This document shows, piece after piece, positions 42,016 through 50,468 of a stretch of 64,000 nucleotides of DNA. Each line of letters starts with the position of its first letter. Positions within the stretch are counted from its first letter, which is position 1. A model generated the notes under the pieces. It searched no databases and was not told where the DNA came from. It saw only the letters and a program-made list of their open reading frames with translations. The DNA comes from Chlorogloeopsis sp038404745 (GTDB lineage Bacteria; Cyanobacteriota; Cyanobacteriia; Cyanobacteriales; Nostocaceae). The DNA lies in assembly GCF_038404745.2 (NCBI RefSeq), contig NZ_JAYKTT020000007.1, positions 1 to 64,000 of the forward strand. The letters run 5' to 3'. The position numbers and the translations under genes are program-made.

Positions 42016-43377
42016 ATGGCAAAATGCTTTGCAATTTCTCAAATGTGGGTCTTTACCCTCATCTGGTTTGGGCAACTTGTCTCGCTTATCGGCTCCGGTC
42101 TCACTGGCTTTGCTCTGGGTATCTGGGTGTATCAGCGCACTGGTTCGGTCACCCAATTTGCGCTCATTTCACTGTTCACTACGCTGCCGGGCATCCTGGT
42201 ATCACCGCTAGCAGGCGTGCTGATTGATCGCTGGGATAGACGCTGGGCAATGATATTGAGTGACTCTGGGGCGGCGTTGAGTACTCTCGCGATCGCCCTA
42301 CTCCTGTTGGCGGGTAGGCTAGAAGTCTGGCAGATTTATCTAGCGAGTGCTATCAGTTCTGCCTTTAGTGCCTTTCAATGGCCTGCTTACGTGGCTGCTA
42401 CTACGTTGCTCGTTCCTAAACAACAGCTTGGTCGTGCCAGTGGCATGGTGCAGCTAGCAGAAGCAACAGCACAAATTCTCTCACCAGCGATCGCGGGGGT
42501 TTTGGTTAGTCAAATCCAGGTTAAAGGTGTCATTCTAATTGATTTTGCCACTTTTGTGTTTTCGCTGCTCACACTACTGAGTGTCCGATTTCCTAGCCCC
42601 AAAACTACCGCTGATAGTAAAGCCCAGAAAAGCTCGCTACTACACGAAGCAGTCTACGGTTGGAGTTACATAACCGCTCGACCTGGACTGTTCAGCCTGC
42701 TCATATTTATTGCTGCTCTTAATTTCCTCACCGGAATTGTCAGTGTGCTGGTTACTCCTCTGGCGTTAGCTTTTACATCTGTGGCGATGCTTGGTCAGGT
42801 ACTAACCACTGGCGGCTGCGGTATGCTAGTTGGCAGTCTGGTGGTAAGCGTTTGGGGAAATTTCAAGCGACCTATTTATGCAGTTTTTAGCTTTACGCTG
42901 TTGGGTGGTTTAGCCATTTTCTTGGCGGGATTCAAACCTTTGCTCCCAGTTTTCTTTGTGACTGCCTTTGTTTACTTTTTCGGCTTGCCAATCATTAACA
43001 GCGCCAGTCAGGTGATTTGGCAGAAAAAAGTTGCACCTGAGGTGCAAGGACGGGTATTTGCTGTGCGCCGTGCGATCGCTTGGGCAGCTTTACCTCTTGC
43101 TTATCCAGTGGCCGGAGCGTTGGCTGACAAGGTATTTGAACCGCTACTAGCTGTGAATGGGCCTTTAGCTGGCAGTGTGGGACAAGTGATTGGTGTCGGC
43201 AAAGGATATGGCATTGCCCTATTGTTTGTGGTCATCGGAATGCTTACTGTGCTGCTAATGGTTGCAGGTTATTTGTATCCCCGTTTGCGATTGGTGGAAG
43301 AGGAATTACCAGATGCGATCGCCGAGCCATTTCCTGTCATAGTGAAAGACAAAGATACTGACGCACCAGTCCCGTAA
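42016..43377 (+). CDS. MFS transporter (MFS_3/macrolide-efflux-like)
   Basis: About 453 residues with 11-12 membrane spans. The start is MAKCFAISQMWVFTLIWFGQLVSLIGSGLTGFALGIWVYQRTGSVTQF. The MFS motif A is DRWDRRWAMILSDSG in the loop between spans 2 and 3. The C-terminal half has similar spacing and ends in a charged tail. MFS_3 proteins export macrolides, peptides and siderophores. Four HIP1 sites occur in it, in contrast to the five preceding genes. It is the last co-directional gene of the NRPS region and the likely exporter of the product. ATG 42016 is chosen over TTG 42001. Confidence 0.9.
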   Translation: MAKCFAISQMWVFTLIWFGQLVSLIGSGLTGFALGIWVYQRTGSVTQFALISLFTTLPGILVSPLAGVLIDRWDRRWAMILSDSGAALSTLAIALLLLAGRLEVWQIYLASAISSAFSAFQWPAYVAATTLLVPKQQLGRASGMVQLAEATAQILSPAIAGVLVSQIQVKGVILIDFATFVFSLLTLLSVRFPSPKTTADSKAQKSSLLHEAVYGWSYITARPGLFSLLIFIAALNFLTGIVSVLVTPLALAFTSVAMLGQVLTTGGCGMLVGSLVVSVWGNFKRPIYAVFSFTLLGGLAIFLAGFKPLLPVFFVTAFVYFFGLPIINSASQVIWQKKVAPEVQGRVFAVRRAIAWAALPLAYPVAGALADKVFEPLLAVNGPLAGSVGQVIGVGKGYGIALLFVVIGMLTVLLMVAGYLYPRLRLVEEELPDAIAEPFPVIVKDKDTDAPVP

Positions 43378-43513
43378 GAATAAAACCACTCCAGGCACAG
43401 GGAGCGCAAAGGAATAAGAGTTAGGTTATATCTTGCACCTATTGTTCGACTGTCAAAAAATAAATTTCTTGGCTAAAAACGAAAGTCAGCTAAAGCTTAC
43501 TAGACATATCTTT

Positions 43514-43562
43514 TAGCCCGTTGAAACGGACTTTAGCTATAAGACTTGTACTTTAGTACAAG
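43514..43562. repeat. Paired hairpin repeat
   Basis: AGCCCGTTGAAACGGACT (43514-43531) and CTTGTACTTTAGTACAAG (43545-43562), the latter a perfect 7-bp stem with a TTTA loop, sit side by side between the MFS and M28 genes. Together they look like an intergenic palindromic repeat; they could also stop read-through. Confidence 0.5.
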
Positions 43563-43609
43563 GGTGTTCAAGGTGAGGTGCAATATATGTGTTAGAGAGG
43601 TATTTGAAT

Positions 43610-45913
43610 ATGAAAAAGCTGAGATTTTTGACATTTTTATTGCTCCTATTTTTTGCATTGCTCGGAATTTATCAGGTACAGCCGCCTGCCGCAGTACCCA
43701 TAAATGCGCCTCTGGTTGAGTTTTCTTCTGGTCGAGCGATGAAACATCTGGAAGCGATCGCCCAAAAACCCCACCCTATAGGTTCACCGGAACAGGCAAT
43801 AGTAGGGGATTATATTTTCAACCAACTGACTGCTATGGGACTTAGCCCAGAAGTTCAGCAAACAACTGTTGTTAACCCAAGATGGGGTACTCCATTTATC
43901 GCCGGAACTGTGCATAATATTATTGCTAAAATCCCAGGAACAGATAATACTAAGGCTATCTTGATTGCTGCTCACTATGACTCGGTTCCTAGTAGCCCTG
44001 GTGCTAGTGATGATGGTGCTGCGGTTGCGGCAATGCTGGAAACTATTAGGGCATTAAAAGTAAGTTTACCTCTAAGAAATGATGTTATTTTTCTTTTTAC
44101 TGATGGTGAGGAACCAGGACTTTTAGGGGCAAAGGGTTTTGTAGATGAACACCGTTGGGCTAGGGATGTTGGTCTTGTGTTTAATTTTGAAGCACGGGGA
44201 AATAGTGGTGCGTCGATAATGTTTGAAACCAGCAGCGAGAATGGCTGGTTGATTAATGAGTTTGCTAAAGCTGTGAAGCATCCTGTGGCAAATTCACTCA
44301 CACATAGCATTTACAAACTTTTGCCAAATGATACAGATTTAACGATGTTCAAAGCCGCAGGATTAGCCGGATTTAATTTTGCCTATTTAAATGGTGTTGT
44401 TTATTATCATTCTTTTGCTGACAATTTAAAAAATATTAATGAACGCAGTCTTCAACATCACGGTGACTATGCTTTGGCTTTAACACGTCATTTTGGCAAC
44501 TTAGATTTACAAAAACCGAAAGCTAGTGATGCTGTTTACTTTGACATCTTGGGTTTAGCACTGATTCACTATCCCGAAGCGTGGGTTGCTCCGTTGACAG
44601 CTTTTGTCAGCCTATTATTTATTGGGGTGGTAGTGCTCGGTTTGAGAAGAAGACAGTTAACTTTTGCTGGGATGAGTTTAGGCTGCTTTGCTTTTCTTGG
44701 TAGTATGGTCATTACGGTAATAATTGTAACGCTATTTTGGTGGATAATAAGTAATATTTACAGCGAGTATAGAACTATTCCTCAAGGTGATACTTATAAC
44801 AGTAATTTTTATGCGATCGCTTTTGTTGCCCTCTCCATTGCAGTAATTTCTAGTCTCTACGTTTATTTCCGTAAAAAAGTATGTGTACAAAATTTAACAG
44901 TTGGCGCGTTGCTGTGGTGGTTGATATTAATGGTGCTAACTAGCATATTTTTACCAGGTGCTAGTTATTTATTTACATTGCCACTACTATTTAGCCTGAT
45001 CGGGTTGGGATTGATATTCGTCACTAAAGAACGGGACTATACTAAGGAAAAACGCTGGCTGGTTTTGTCTGTTTGTGCCATTCCAGGAATTATTTTACTT
45101 GTTCCCACAATCTACCTGGTATTTGTTGCACTTGCTCTGAGTATGTTTGGAGTAGTAACAGTTATGGTAGTACTACTTCTGGGACTGCTAATTCCCCACC
45201 TTTGCTTGATGTCAATGCCTAACAAATGGTTGTTGCCTCTGACTTCGATACTAATCAGTTTAAGTTTTATTCTCTTTGGAAGTTTCACAGCAGGTTTTAG
45301 CGCTCAACACCCCAAACCAAATAGTATCTTTTATGGTTTAAATGCAGATACAGGGCAAGCCATTTGGGCAAGTGCCGATGAAAAGCCAGATGAATGGACA
45401 TCGCAATTTCTTTCTCAAGATATAAAACAAATTAAATTAGCTGAATATTTACCCACACTATCAAGAAAATTTCTTACAAGTCAGGCTCCTGTAGTACCAC
45501 TAACCCCACCAAATCTAGAGTTAATTAGTGACAAAATTATCGGTGGAGTGCGAAACTTGCAGATTCATATTACTTCACCCAGGCAAGCACGTGTTCTACG
45601 AGTATTTGTAGACTCAAATACGAAGGTTTTAGCTGCTGCAATTGATGGCAAACCAATTGACAATAACTTTAAAGACACGCACACTGAACTTGAAAAAGTT
45701 TGGGGATTAAATTATTTTGCTCTACCTCAAGAGGGGATAAAGCTAACTTTAGAAGTCAAGACATCCCAACCAGTAAAAATTAGAGTTGTGGATCAATCAG
45801 ATGATCTGCCTGAAATTCCAGGTAAATCTTTTCAGCAAAAACCCAACTATATGATGTCTACAGCTTTTAGATTGAGTGATGCAACTCTAGTAAGCAAATA
45901 CTTTACTTTGTGA
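43610..45913 (+). CDS. M28-family membrane zinc peptidase
   Basis: 767 residues. A short signal-anchor (MKKLRFLTFLLLLFFALLGIY) precedes an M28 catalytic domain with zinc ligands AAHYDSVPSSPGASDDGAAVA, TDGEEPGLLGAKGF and YYHSFADN. About eight membrane spans follow (residues about 330-570), and an extracytoplasmic C-terminal domain of about 180 residues closes the protein. The layout is that of Pff1/ERMP1-type vacuolar or ER membrane aminopeptidases, also found in cyanobacteria. The active site faces outside the cytoplasm. The start is moved to ATG 43610; the ATG at 43589 would put seven residues in front of the signal-anchor. Confidence 0.88.
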   Translation: MKKLRFLTFLLLLFFALLGIYQVQPPAAVPINAPLVEFSSGRAMKHLEAIAQKPHPIGSPEQAIVGDYIFNQLTAMGLSPEVQQTTVVNPRWGTPFIAGTVHNIIAKIPGTDNTKAILIAAHYDSVPSSPGASDDGAAVAAMLETIRALKVSLPLRNDVIFLFTDGEEPGLLGAKGFVDEHRWARDVGLVFNFEARGNSGASIMFETSSENGWLINEFAKAVKHPVANSLTHSIYKLLPNDTDLTMFKAAGLAGFNFAYLNGVVYYHSFADNLKNINERSLQHHGDYALALTRHFGNLDLQKPKASDAVYFDILGLALIHYPEAWVAPLTAFVSLLFIGVVVLGLRRRQLTFAGMSLGCFAFLGSMVITVIIVTLFWWIISNIYSEYRTIPQGDTYNSNFYAIAFVALSIAVISSLYVYFRKKVCVQNLTVGALLWWLILMVLTSIFLPGASYLFTLPLLFSLIGLGLIFVTKERDYTKEKRWLVLSVCAIPGIILLVPTIYLVFVALALSMFGVVTVMVVLLLGLLIPHLCLMSMPNKWLLPLTSILISLSFILFGSFTAGFSAQHPKPNSIFYGLNADTGQAIWASADEKPDEWTSQFLSQDIKQIKLAEYLPTLSRKFLTSQAPVVPLTPPNLELISDKIIGGVRNLQIHITSPRQARVLRVFVDSNTKVLAAAIDGKPIDNNFKDTHTELEKVWGLNYFALPQEGIKLTLEVKTSQPVKIRVVDQSDDLPEIPGKSFQQKPNYMMSTAFRLSDATLVSKYFTL

Positions 45914-46121
45914 TGCATAAGTGGCTAGGCAAAATTAAAGTTATGAGTGGAGGCAAGGGAACTTTTAACAGGGAATGGGAACAGTAAAAAAATGTGTAAT
46001 TAATTTTGTTTAGGTATTTATTTAATCAGAAATTCTGCTAATACTAATTTTTGCGATGAAAGAGGCGATCGCGCAATGATGACAAGGGAGCAAATTTTTT
46101 GACGAAACTGAGCATTGTCGG

Positions 46122-46219
46122 GACTTACACACGAGTTATGGAATAATAAACTGCAAAAAACCGCAAAGAATGCCGAGGTTAGGAAGAAAAGAGGATTTTA
46201 GAGAGATTTGGCGTAAGCA
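46122..46219. repeat. MITE-like repeat, family 1 copy 2
   Basis: GACTTACACA at the left and GGCGTAAGC at the right form degenerate terminal repeats. Read in reverse, the interior matches copy 1 (344-431) block by block (CTCTAAAA, CCTCTTTTCT, TGCGGTTTTTTGC, CATAACTCGTG). It is more diverged than copy 1. Confidence 0.6.
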
Positions 46220-46312
46220 CTATTTGTGCTGAAATCTTACCCCTGGAGGAAGTTGGTATTGCATCGATTTTCTACTCTAAACGTGAGAGCAAATGACATA
46301 TGAGCAGATGTG

Positions 46313-46480
46313 ATGCGAATACTTCTGGTAAAAGACGAATTAATACAATTAGTAGCTCCTAACGCGATATTGTCGCAGACAGATCATATCGTGGATGGAT
46401 TGGAAATGAAGATTGGGTTTTTCCTTTTGCCCTACTGTTTGGTAAGCTGCCACTTTCCCTTGAAGTTCCCCATAGGGTAA
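46313..46480 (+). pseudogene. Response-regulator receiver fragment
   Basis: A 55-codon frame starts MRILLVKDELIQLVAPNAIL and continues SQTDHIVDG, which follows the first 30 residues of an OmpR-type receiver (MRILLVEDDELL...L...YxVDxAxDG). After DG the likeness ends: the phospho-accepting Asp strand, the other receiver motifs and the DNA-binding domain are absent. I read it as a truncated, decayed gene. The match is short, so the call is tentative. Confidence 0.45.
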
Positions 46481-46730
46481 GTAGCTGCTATGTGCTATGT
46501 GTGTGGTGCTGAGTTAGAGACGCACGTCACAGCAGCTTCCTGTAGAGTAAGATGTGACTTTCATGACGGGGGCTGTCTCACTTACTGCCTTATTTTCAAG
46601 ATAAGGAAGAAAATTTTTCATTTATTCACCGTTGTTGTCATTTTCCTGTCACATTTGCTCTTAAATATGAAATCAGGAACATAACTCAAGATTCCTCGGT
46701 TTTTTATAAATATGCACAAGGATTTTAGTT

Positions 46731-47324
46731 ATGTATTTTCGTTTGATGAAGCAAATTGTGTCTATACTAAGTTTTGCGGTTGCGATCGCAGGATTTAGCG
46801 GACTCAACGCTAACGCCCATGCATCCCTTGTATCTACACCAGTTGCCGAACAAAAAGCAACTTCTTTGGCTACTAATCAAAAGATAGCGCAAGGATTTTC
46901 ACCAGGTAGAGCTACCCGTGGAGGGCGCAGCTATATCGGAGTTGGCGGTAATATTGGCTTGGGCGGCGATACCACTTTAAGTGAAGGTGCCTTTTCTATC
47001 ATTACCAAAATTGGTTTGGGCAGAAACTTTTCTGTTCGCCCCGCTGCCTTGATTAAAGACAATCCCGTTTTTCTCATTCCTGTGACAGTTGACTTTGTCA
47101 CTCAATCGGTAACAGGTACGCCCCAACAACAACTGAATGTAGCTCCCTACTTAGGTGCAGGTGCACTGATTTCCACGGGTGACGATGACGATCTGGGCTT
47201 TTTGTTGAGCGGCGGTGTTGATGTCCCCTTATCTAATCAATTTACGGCAACGGCTGGAGTAAATGTTGGTTTTATTAATGATACTGAAGTTGGATTGCTA
47301 CTGGGCGTGGGCTACAACTTTTAG
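46731..47324 (+). CDS. Secreted outer-membrane-type beta-barrel protein
   Basis: 197 residues. A signal peptide (MKQIVSILSFAVAIAGFSGLNANAHA) is followed by a Gly-rich, strand-rich region with alternating hydrophobic residues: RSYIGVGGNIGLGGDTTLSEGAFSIITKIGLG, VRPAALIKDNPVFLIPVTVDFVTQ, NVAPYLGAGALISTGDDDDLGFLLSGGVDVPLS. The C terminus LLLGVGYNF ends in Phe, the usual outer-membrane insertion signal. It should form a small 8-strand barrel. ATG 46731 and ATG 46746 are both possible. The next gene, a permease, begins 25 bp downstream. Confidence 0.8.
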   Translation: MYFRLMKQIVSILSFAVAIAGFSGLNANAHASLVSTPVAEQKATSLATNQKIAQGFSPGRATRGGRSYIGVGGNIGLGGDTTLSEGAFSIITKIGLGRNFSVRPAALIKDNPVFLIPVTVDFVTQSVTGTPQQQLNVAPYLGAGALISTGDDDDLGFLLSGGVDVPLSNQFTATAGVNVGFINDTEVGLLLGVGYNF

Positions 47325-47348
47325 AACTTTCACGCAAGGGTACTTTTA

Positions 47349-48713
47349 GTGAATAGACGTGAGGATTACGCTTTTGTTCAGCAAGGAGCTACAACCGAAG
47401 TAGCAAGCCCAAAGCCATCACTGACATTATTTGATGCGGTTGCTTTAATTGTCGGTATTGTCATAGGCGCAGGTATCTTTGAAACCCCTGCCGTGGTAGC
47501 TGCTAATACTGGTAATGGGTTAATAGCACTGTTGTTATGGTTAGTTGGGGGCTTAGTATCTCTAATTGGCGCTTTGTGCTATGCAGAGTTAGCAACTACT
47601 TATCCGGATGTGGGAGGTACTTATTATTACCTTAAGCGTGCTTTTGGATTAAATGTTGCCTTTTTGTTTGCCTGGGCGCGAATGACTGTGATTCAAACAG
47701 GTTCGATTACTCTGCTAGCATTTATTTTTGGGGATTATCTTTCTGAGGTGTTGCGTCTTGGCACTTTTTCCTCTTCTTTATATGCAGCAGTAGCGATCGC
47801 TTTACTTACTGGCTTAAACATTCTTGGTTTACAGCAGGGCAAGTGGATGCAAAACTGGCTAACTGCTGCGAAAGTCATCGGTTTGCTGTTAGTAATTGGC
47901 ATTGGAATTGTCGCTGTTGGTACTCCTGCTGCTCCTAGTTCACCTCCTCCCCCTACAGAAGGATCTTGGGGACTGGCAATGCTATTTGTTTTATTGTCTT
48001 ACGGTGGCTGGAATGAAGCAGCTTTTATCTCTGCGGAAATTCAGAATCGACGGCGCAATATTCTGCGATCGCTAATTTGGAGTATAGGCATTATTACCGC
48101 TATTTACTTGCTGATTAATGTCGCTTATTTACGGGGTTTGGGATTTGCCCAAATGGCACAGTCACAAGCAGTAGCAGCCGCTTTAATGCGAAACATACTT
48201 GGGCAACCAGGAGCGATATTTATCAGTCTTTTGATCGCTATTTCTGCTTTAGGTGCAATCAATGCCACTATTTTTACAGGCGCACGTACAAATTATGCAC
48301 TAGGGCAAGACTTTTCTTTGTTCGGATTTATGGGACACTGGCAGCAACGTTCCAGCGCTCCTACATCTGCATACCTTTTGCAAGGAGCGATCGCTCTAGT
48401 TTTGGTGTTATTAGGTGCCTTCACCCGTAGAGGATTTGAAACGATGGTAGACTACACTGCACCAGTTTTTTGGTTTTTCTTTCTACTTTCAGGAATATCC
48501 TTGTTTGTGCTGCGCCGACAAGATCCGAATGTATTACGCCCATTTCGCGTACCTTTATATCCACTAACACCACTACTTTTTTGTTTAGTTTGTGGCTACC
48601 TACTTTATTCCAGCTTGGCTTACACCAATGTGGGAGCAATTGTGGGCGTTTTAGTAGTGGCTGCGGGTATACCGTTTTTGGTATGGAACCAGCATCGTTA
48701 CCGCAGAAGTTAG
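47349..48713 (+). CDS. APC-superfamily amino-acid permease
   Basis: 454 residues with about 12 membrane spans. APC family motifs: LTLFDAVALIVGIVIGAGIFETPAVVAANTG in span 1 with the GxGIF substrate loop, CYAELATTYPDVGGTYYYLKRAFG between spans 2 and 3, and YGGWNEAAFISAEIQNRRRNILRSL in span 6 to loop. The pattern is closest to LAT/basic amino-acid or amine permeases. GTG 47349 is the start; it is preceded by AAGGG. It lies 25 bp after the barrel gene on the same strand, so co-transcription is likely. Substrate unknown. Confidence 0.9.
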   Translation: MNRREDYAFVQQGATTEVASPKPSLTLFDAVALIVGIVIGAGIFETPAVVAANTGNGLIALLLWLVGGLVSLIGALCYAELATTYPDVGGTYYYLKRAFGLNVAFLFAWARMTVIQTGSITLLAFIFGDYLSEVLRLGTFSSSLYAAVAIALLTGLNILGLQQGKWMQNWLTAAKVIGLLLVIGIGIVAVGTPAAPSSPPPPTEGSWGLAMLFVLLSYGGWNEAAFISAEIQNRRRNILRSLIWSIGIITAIYLLINVAYLRGLGFAQMAQSQAVAAALMRNILGQPGAIFISLLIAISALGAINATIFTGARTNYALGQDFSLFGFMGHWQQRSSAPTSAYLLQGAIALVLVLLGAFTRRGFETMVDYTAPVFWFFFLLSGISLFVLRRQDPNVLRPFRVPLYPLTPLLFCLVCGYLLYSSLAYTNVGAIVGVLVVAAGIPFLVWNQHRYRRS

Positions 48714-48801
48714 TGATTAATTCACACAACTTTCCTATTTCTCAGTCTTTAGCACAAATAATTTGCAATTTGTAGTTCAATCTTGATTCAGGATATAAAT
48801 T

Positions 48802-49485
48802 ATGCAGACAAAAAAATTACTCCTTGGCGTGCTTACTGGAATTAGTGTTGCAAGCTTAAGTATTGCTGGCTGCACTACCCAACAGGATAATGTAGCAGTA
48901 GAGTCGCAACAAACACCTGCTTCCACTACCGCAGCACAACAAGAACCAGTTAACAACACTCAAGCCCAAGCACCTGCACCCACTACCACAACACAGCCTC
49001 AAGAACGCCCAGCCGATGTTCCCTATGTACCAACGCCCCAGCAAGTTGTAGACAGAATGCTAAAACTTGGGCAGGTGGATAAAAATGATGTTGTTTACGA
49101 TCTTGGTAGTGGTGACGGGCGAATTCCAATTACTGCTGCTCAGAAATATGGAGCACGGGGAATTGGTATCGACATCGATCCAGAACGTATTCAAGAGGCT
49201 AACGAAAATGCTCGTAAGGCAGGAGTAACTGATCGCGTTGAGTTTCGTCAGCAAGACTTATTTCAAACTGACTTGAGTGAAGCAACAGTAGTAACACTCT
49301 ACTTATTGCCTGATATTAACGTTAAACTCCGTCCCAAGCTGTTGAAGGAACTCAAACCAGGCACTCTTGTAGTTTCTCATGCTTTTGATATGGGTGAGTG
49401 GAAACCGGAAAGAGTAGAGCAAGTGGAAGGAAGAACAGTTTACGTTTGGAGAATTCCTAAAAACCCTCCGGCTAATTTACTGTAA
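48802..49485 (+). CDS. Exported class I SAM-dependent methyltransferase-like lipoprotein
   Basis: 227 residues. A lipoprotein signal peptide (MQTKKLLLGVLTGISVASLSIAGC, Cys about residue 24) and a low-complexity Gln/Pro/Thr linker (25-75) precede a Rossmann methyltransferase domain. The SAM motif is DVVYDLGSGDGRIPITAA, then GIDIDPERIQEANENA and VVTLYLLPDINVKLRPKLL. Methyltransferases on a lipoprotein signal are unusual because SAM is cytoplasmic. Either the signal is an anchor or the domain has another role. Families of this exported type exist in cyanobacteria and are uncharacterised. Confidence 0.85.
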   Translation: MQTKKLLLGVLTGISVASLSIAGCTTQQDNVAVESQQTPASTTAAQQEPVNNTQAQAPAPTTTTQPQERPADVPYVPTPQQVVDRMLKLGQVDKNDVVYDLGSGDGRIPITAAQKYGARGIGIDIDPERIQEANENARKAGVTDRVEFRQQDLFQTDLSEATVVTLYLLPDINVKLRPKLLKELKPGTLVVSHAFDMGEWKPERVEQVEGRTVYVWRIPKNPPANLL

Positions 49486-49517
49486 ATTTGATTACCATCT
49501 AGTTTCAAACCAACAAA

Positions 49518-49547
49518 AAGCCTGGTTACTGTCATGCAACCAGGCTT
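49518..49547. terminator. Bidirectional terminator between convergent genes
   Basis: AAGCCTGGTT (49518-49527) and AACCAGGCTT (49538-49547) form a perfect 10-bp stem. The minus strand continues CTTTTTG, a good T tract for the hsp20 transcript; the plus strand continues AAATTTATATT. It lies between the convergent methyltransferase and hsp20 genes. Confidence 0.75.
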
Positions 49548-49629
49548 AAATTTATATTACACAATCACACTACTAAGCACACAATATGTGTCTGTTCACT
49601 GACAATAAAATCATTCATCAAAGCCAGAT

Positions 49630-50082
49630 TTAGGCAGTTGTTTGTTCTAAATTGACTTTAACGACTTTATTTTTTTCTGCTTGAGCTTTTGGCAATGTCA
49701 GATTCAAAATTCCATCTTTGTATTCTGCTGTAACATTGGTATTTTCAATCCGGGCAGATAGAGGAATTAGACGTTGAAATTTACCATAATAAAATTCGCT
49801 CTTGGTAACACCCTTATCTTCAGTTTTAGTTTGTTGCTTGCGTTCACCACTAATGTAAACAGCATCTTCTGTCACTTGCACATCAAGCTCTTTAGCTTCC
49901 ATTCCTGGAACTTCTAGCTTGAGATGAATAGCATCATCTGTTTCAGAAATTTCAGCAGCAGGAACTCTTGTCAAATCTTTTTCCCATGATGTGTATGGGG
50001 CTAAAGTTTCTTCAAATAAACGGTTAAATTGACGTTGTAGAGTGTCAACTTCTCTCCAAGGATTCCAACGAACTAGTGTCAT
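49630..50082 (-). CDS. Small heat-shock protein, Hsp20/alpha-crystallin family
   Basis: 150 residues. Alpha-crystallin domain (about 45-140): VPAAEISETDDAIHLKLEVPGMEAKELDVQVTEDAVYISGERKQQTKTEDKGVTKSEFYYGKFQRLIPLSARIENTNVTAEYKDGILNLTLPKAQ. It closes with the signature A-x-x-x-N-G-V-L-x-I/L-x-x-P-like YKDGILNLTLP. The N-terminal arm begins MTLVRWNPWREVDTLQRQFNRLF, typical of class A cyanobacterial HspA. It is an ATP-independent holdase in the cytoplasm or on membranes. A ribosome-binding site GGGAG lies about 7 bp before the ATG. No CIRCE element is seen upstream. Confidence 0.95.
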   Translation of the reverse strand: MTLVRWNPWREVDTLQRQFNRLFEETLAPYTSWEKDLTRVPAAEISETDDAIHLKLEVPGMEAKELDVQVTEDAVYISGERKQQTKTEDKGVTKSEFYYGKFQRLIPLSARIENTNVTAEYKDGILNLTLPKAQAEKNKVVKVNLEQTTA

Positions 50083-50468
50083 ATATCTCCCTCACTTCAC
50101 TTAGATTTTGTTTAATTAGTTATTACTTAATTTATACTTACATTTTTATATTATGTAGATTTAAAAAAGAGTATATTCGGTTTTTTGTACTAATTTAATC
50201 ATGATTCCCGTACATTTGTTTCTAATCAAATATTACGGTTTATTCTAGTATTTAAGTTCGGTAAACTCGACTAAAAAATATTGATTTTTTCTTCGTACTC
50301 ATTCAGTAGCAAGTACGCTTGTTGAGAATGCGATCGCTCCGAAGCTTCTTACCAAAGAAAGTTGAATTCTTCCTTTGGAATGTAGTGCAAGCGATCGCAT
50401 CAGTCTAAGATGAACCACTAAATCTAAAATCTTAATTACATAGCACAATCACGCACAGGTAAGAAAAA
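50083..50468. other. Intergenic region with HIP1-bounded hairpin
   Basis: 386 bp without a gene between divergent hsp20 and the next gene. TGCGATCGC (50329-50337) and GCGATCGCA (50391-50399) are inverted HIP1 sites bracketing CCAAAG/CTTTGG arms, making a nested cruciform-capable 71-bp unit. The hsp20 promoter should be in the left half. Confidence 0.5.

Larger units (their letters stand above)
45914..46730. other. 817-bp region with repeat and gene remnant
   Basis: No intact gene. It holds a family 1 repeat copy (46122-46219), a response-regulator fragment (46313-46480) and an AT-rich stretch upstream of the outer-membrane-type gene. It may be the scar of a decayed two-component locus. Confidence 0.5.

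Noticed and set aside
46490..46684. 64-codon plus-strand frame before the outer-membrane-type gene
   Set aside because: Cys-rich start and Phe/Leu-rich end match no family; it reads like promoter-region sequence.
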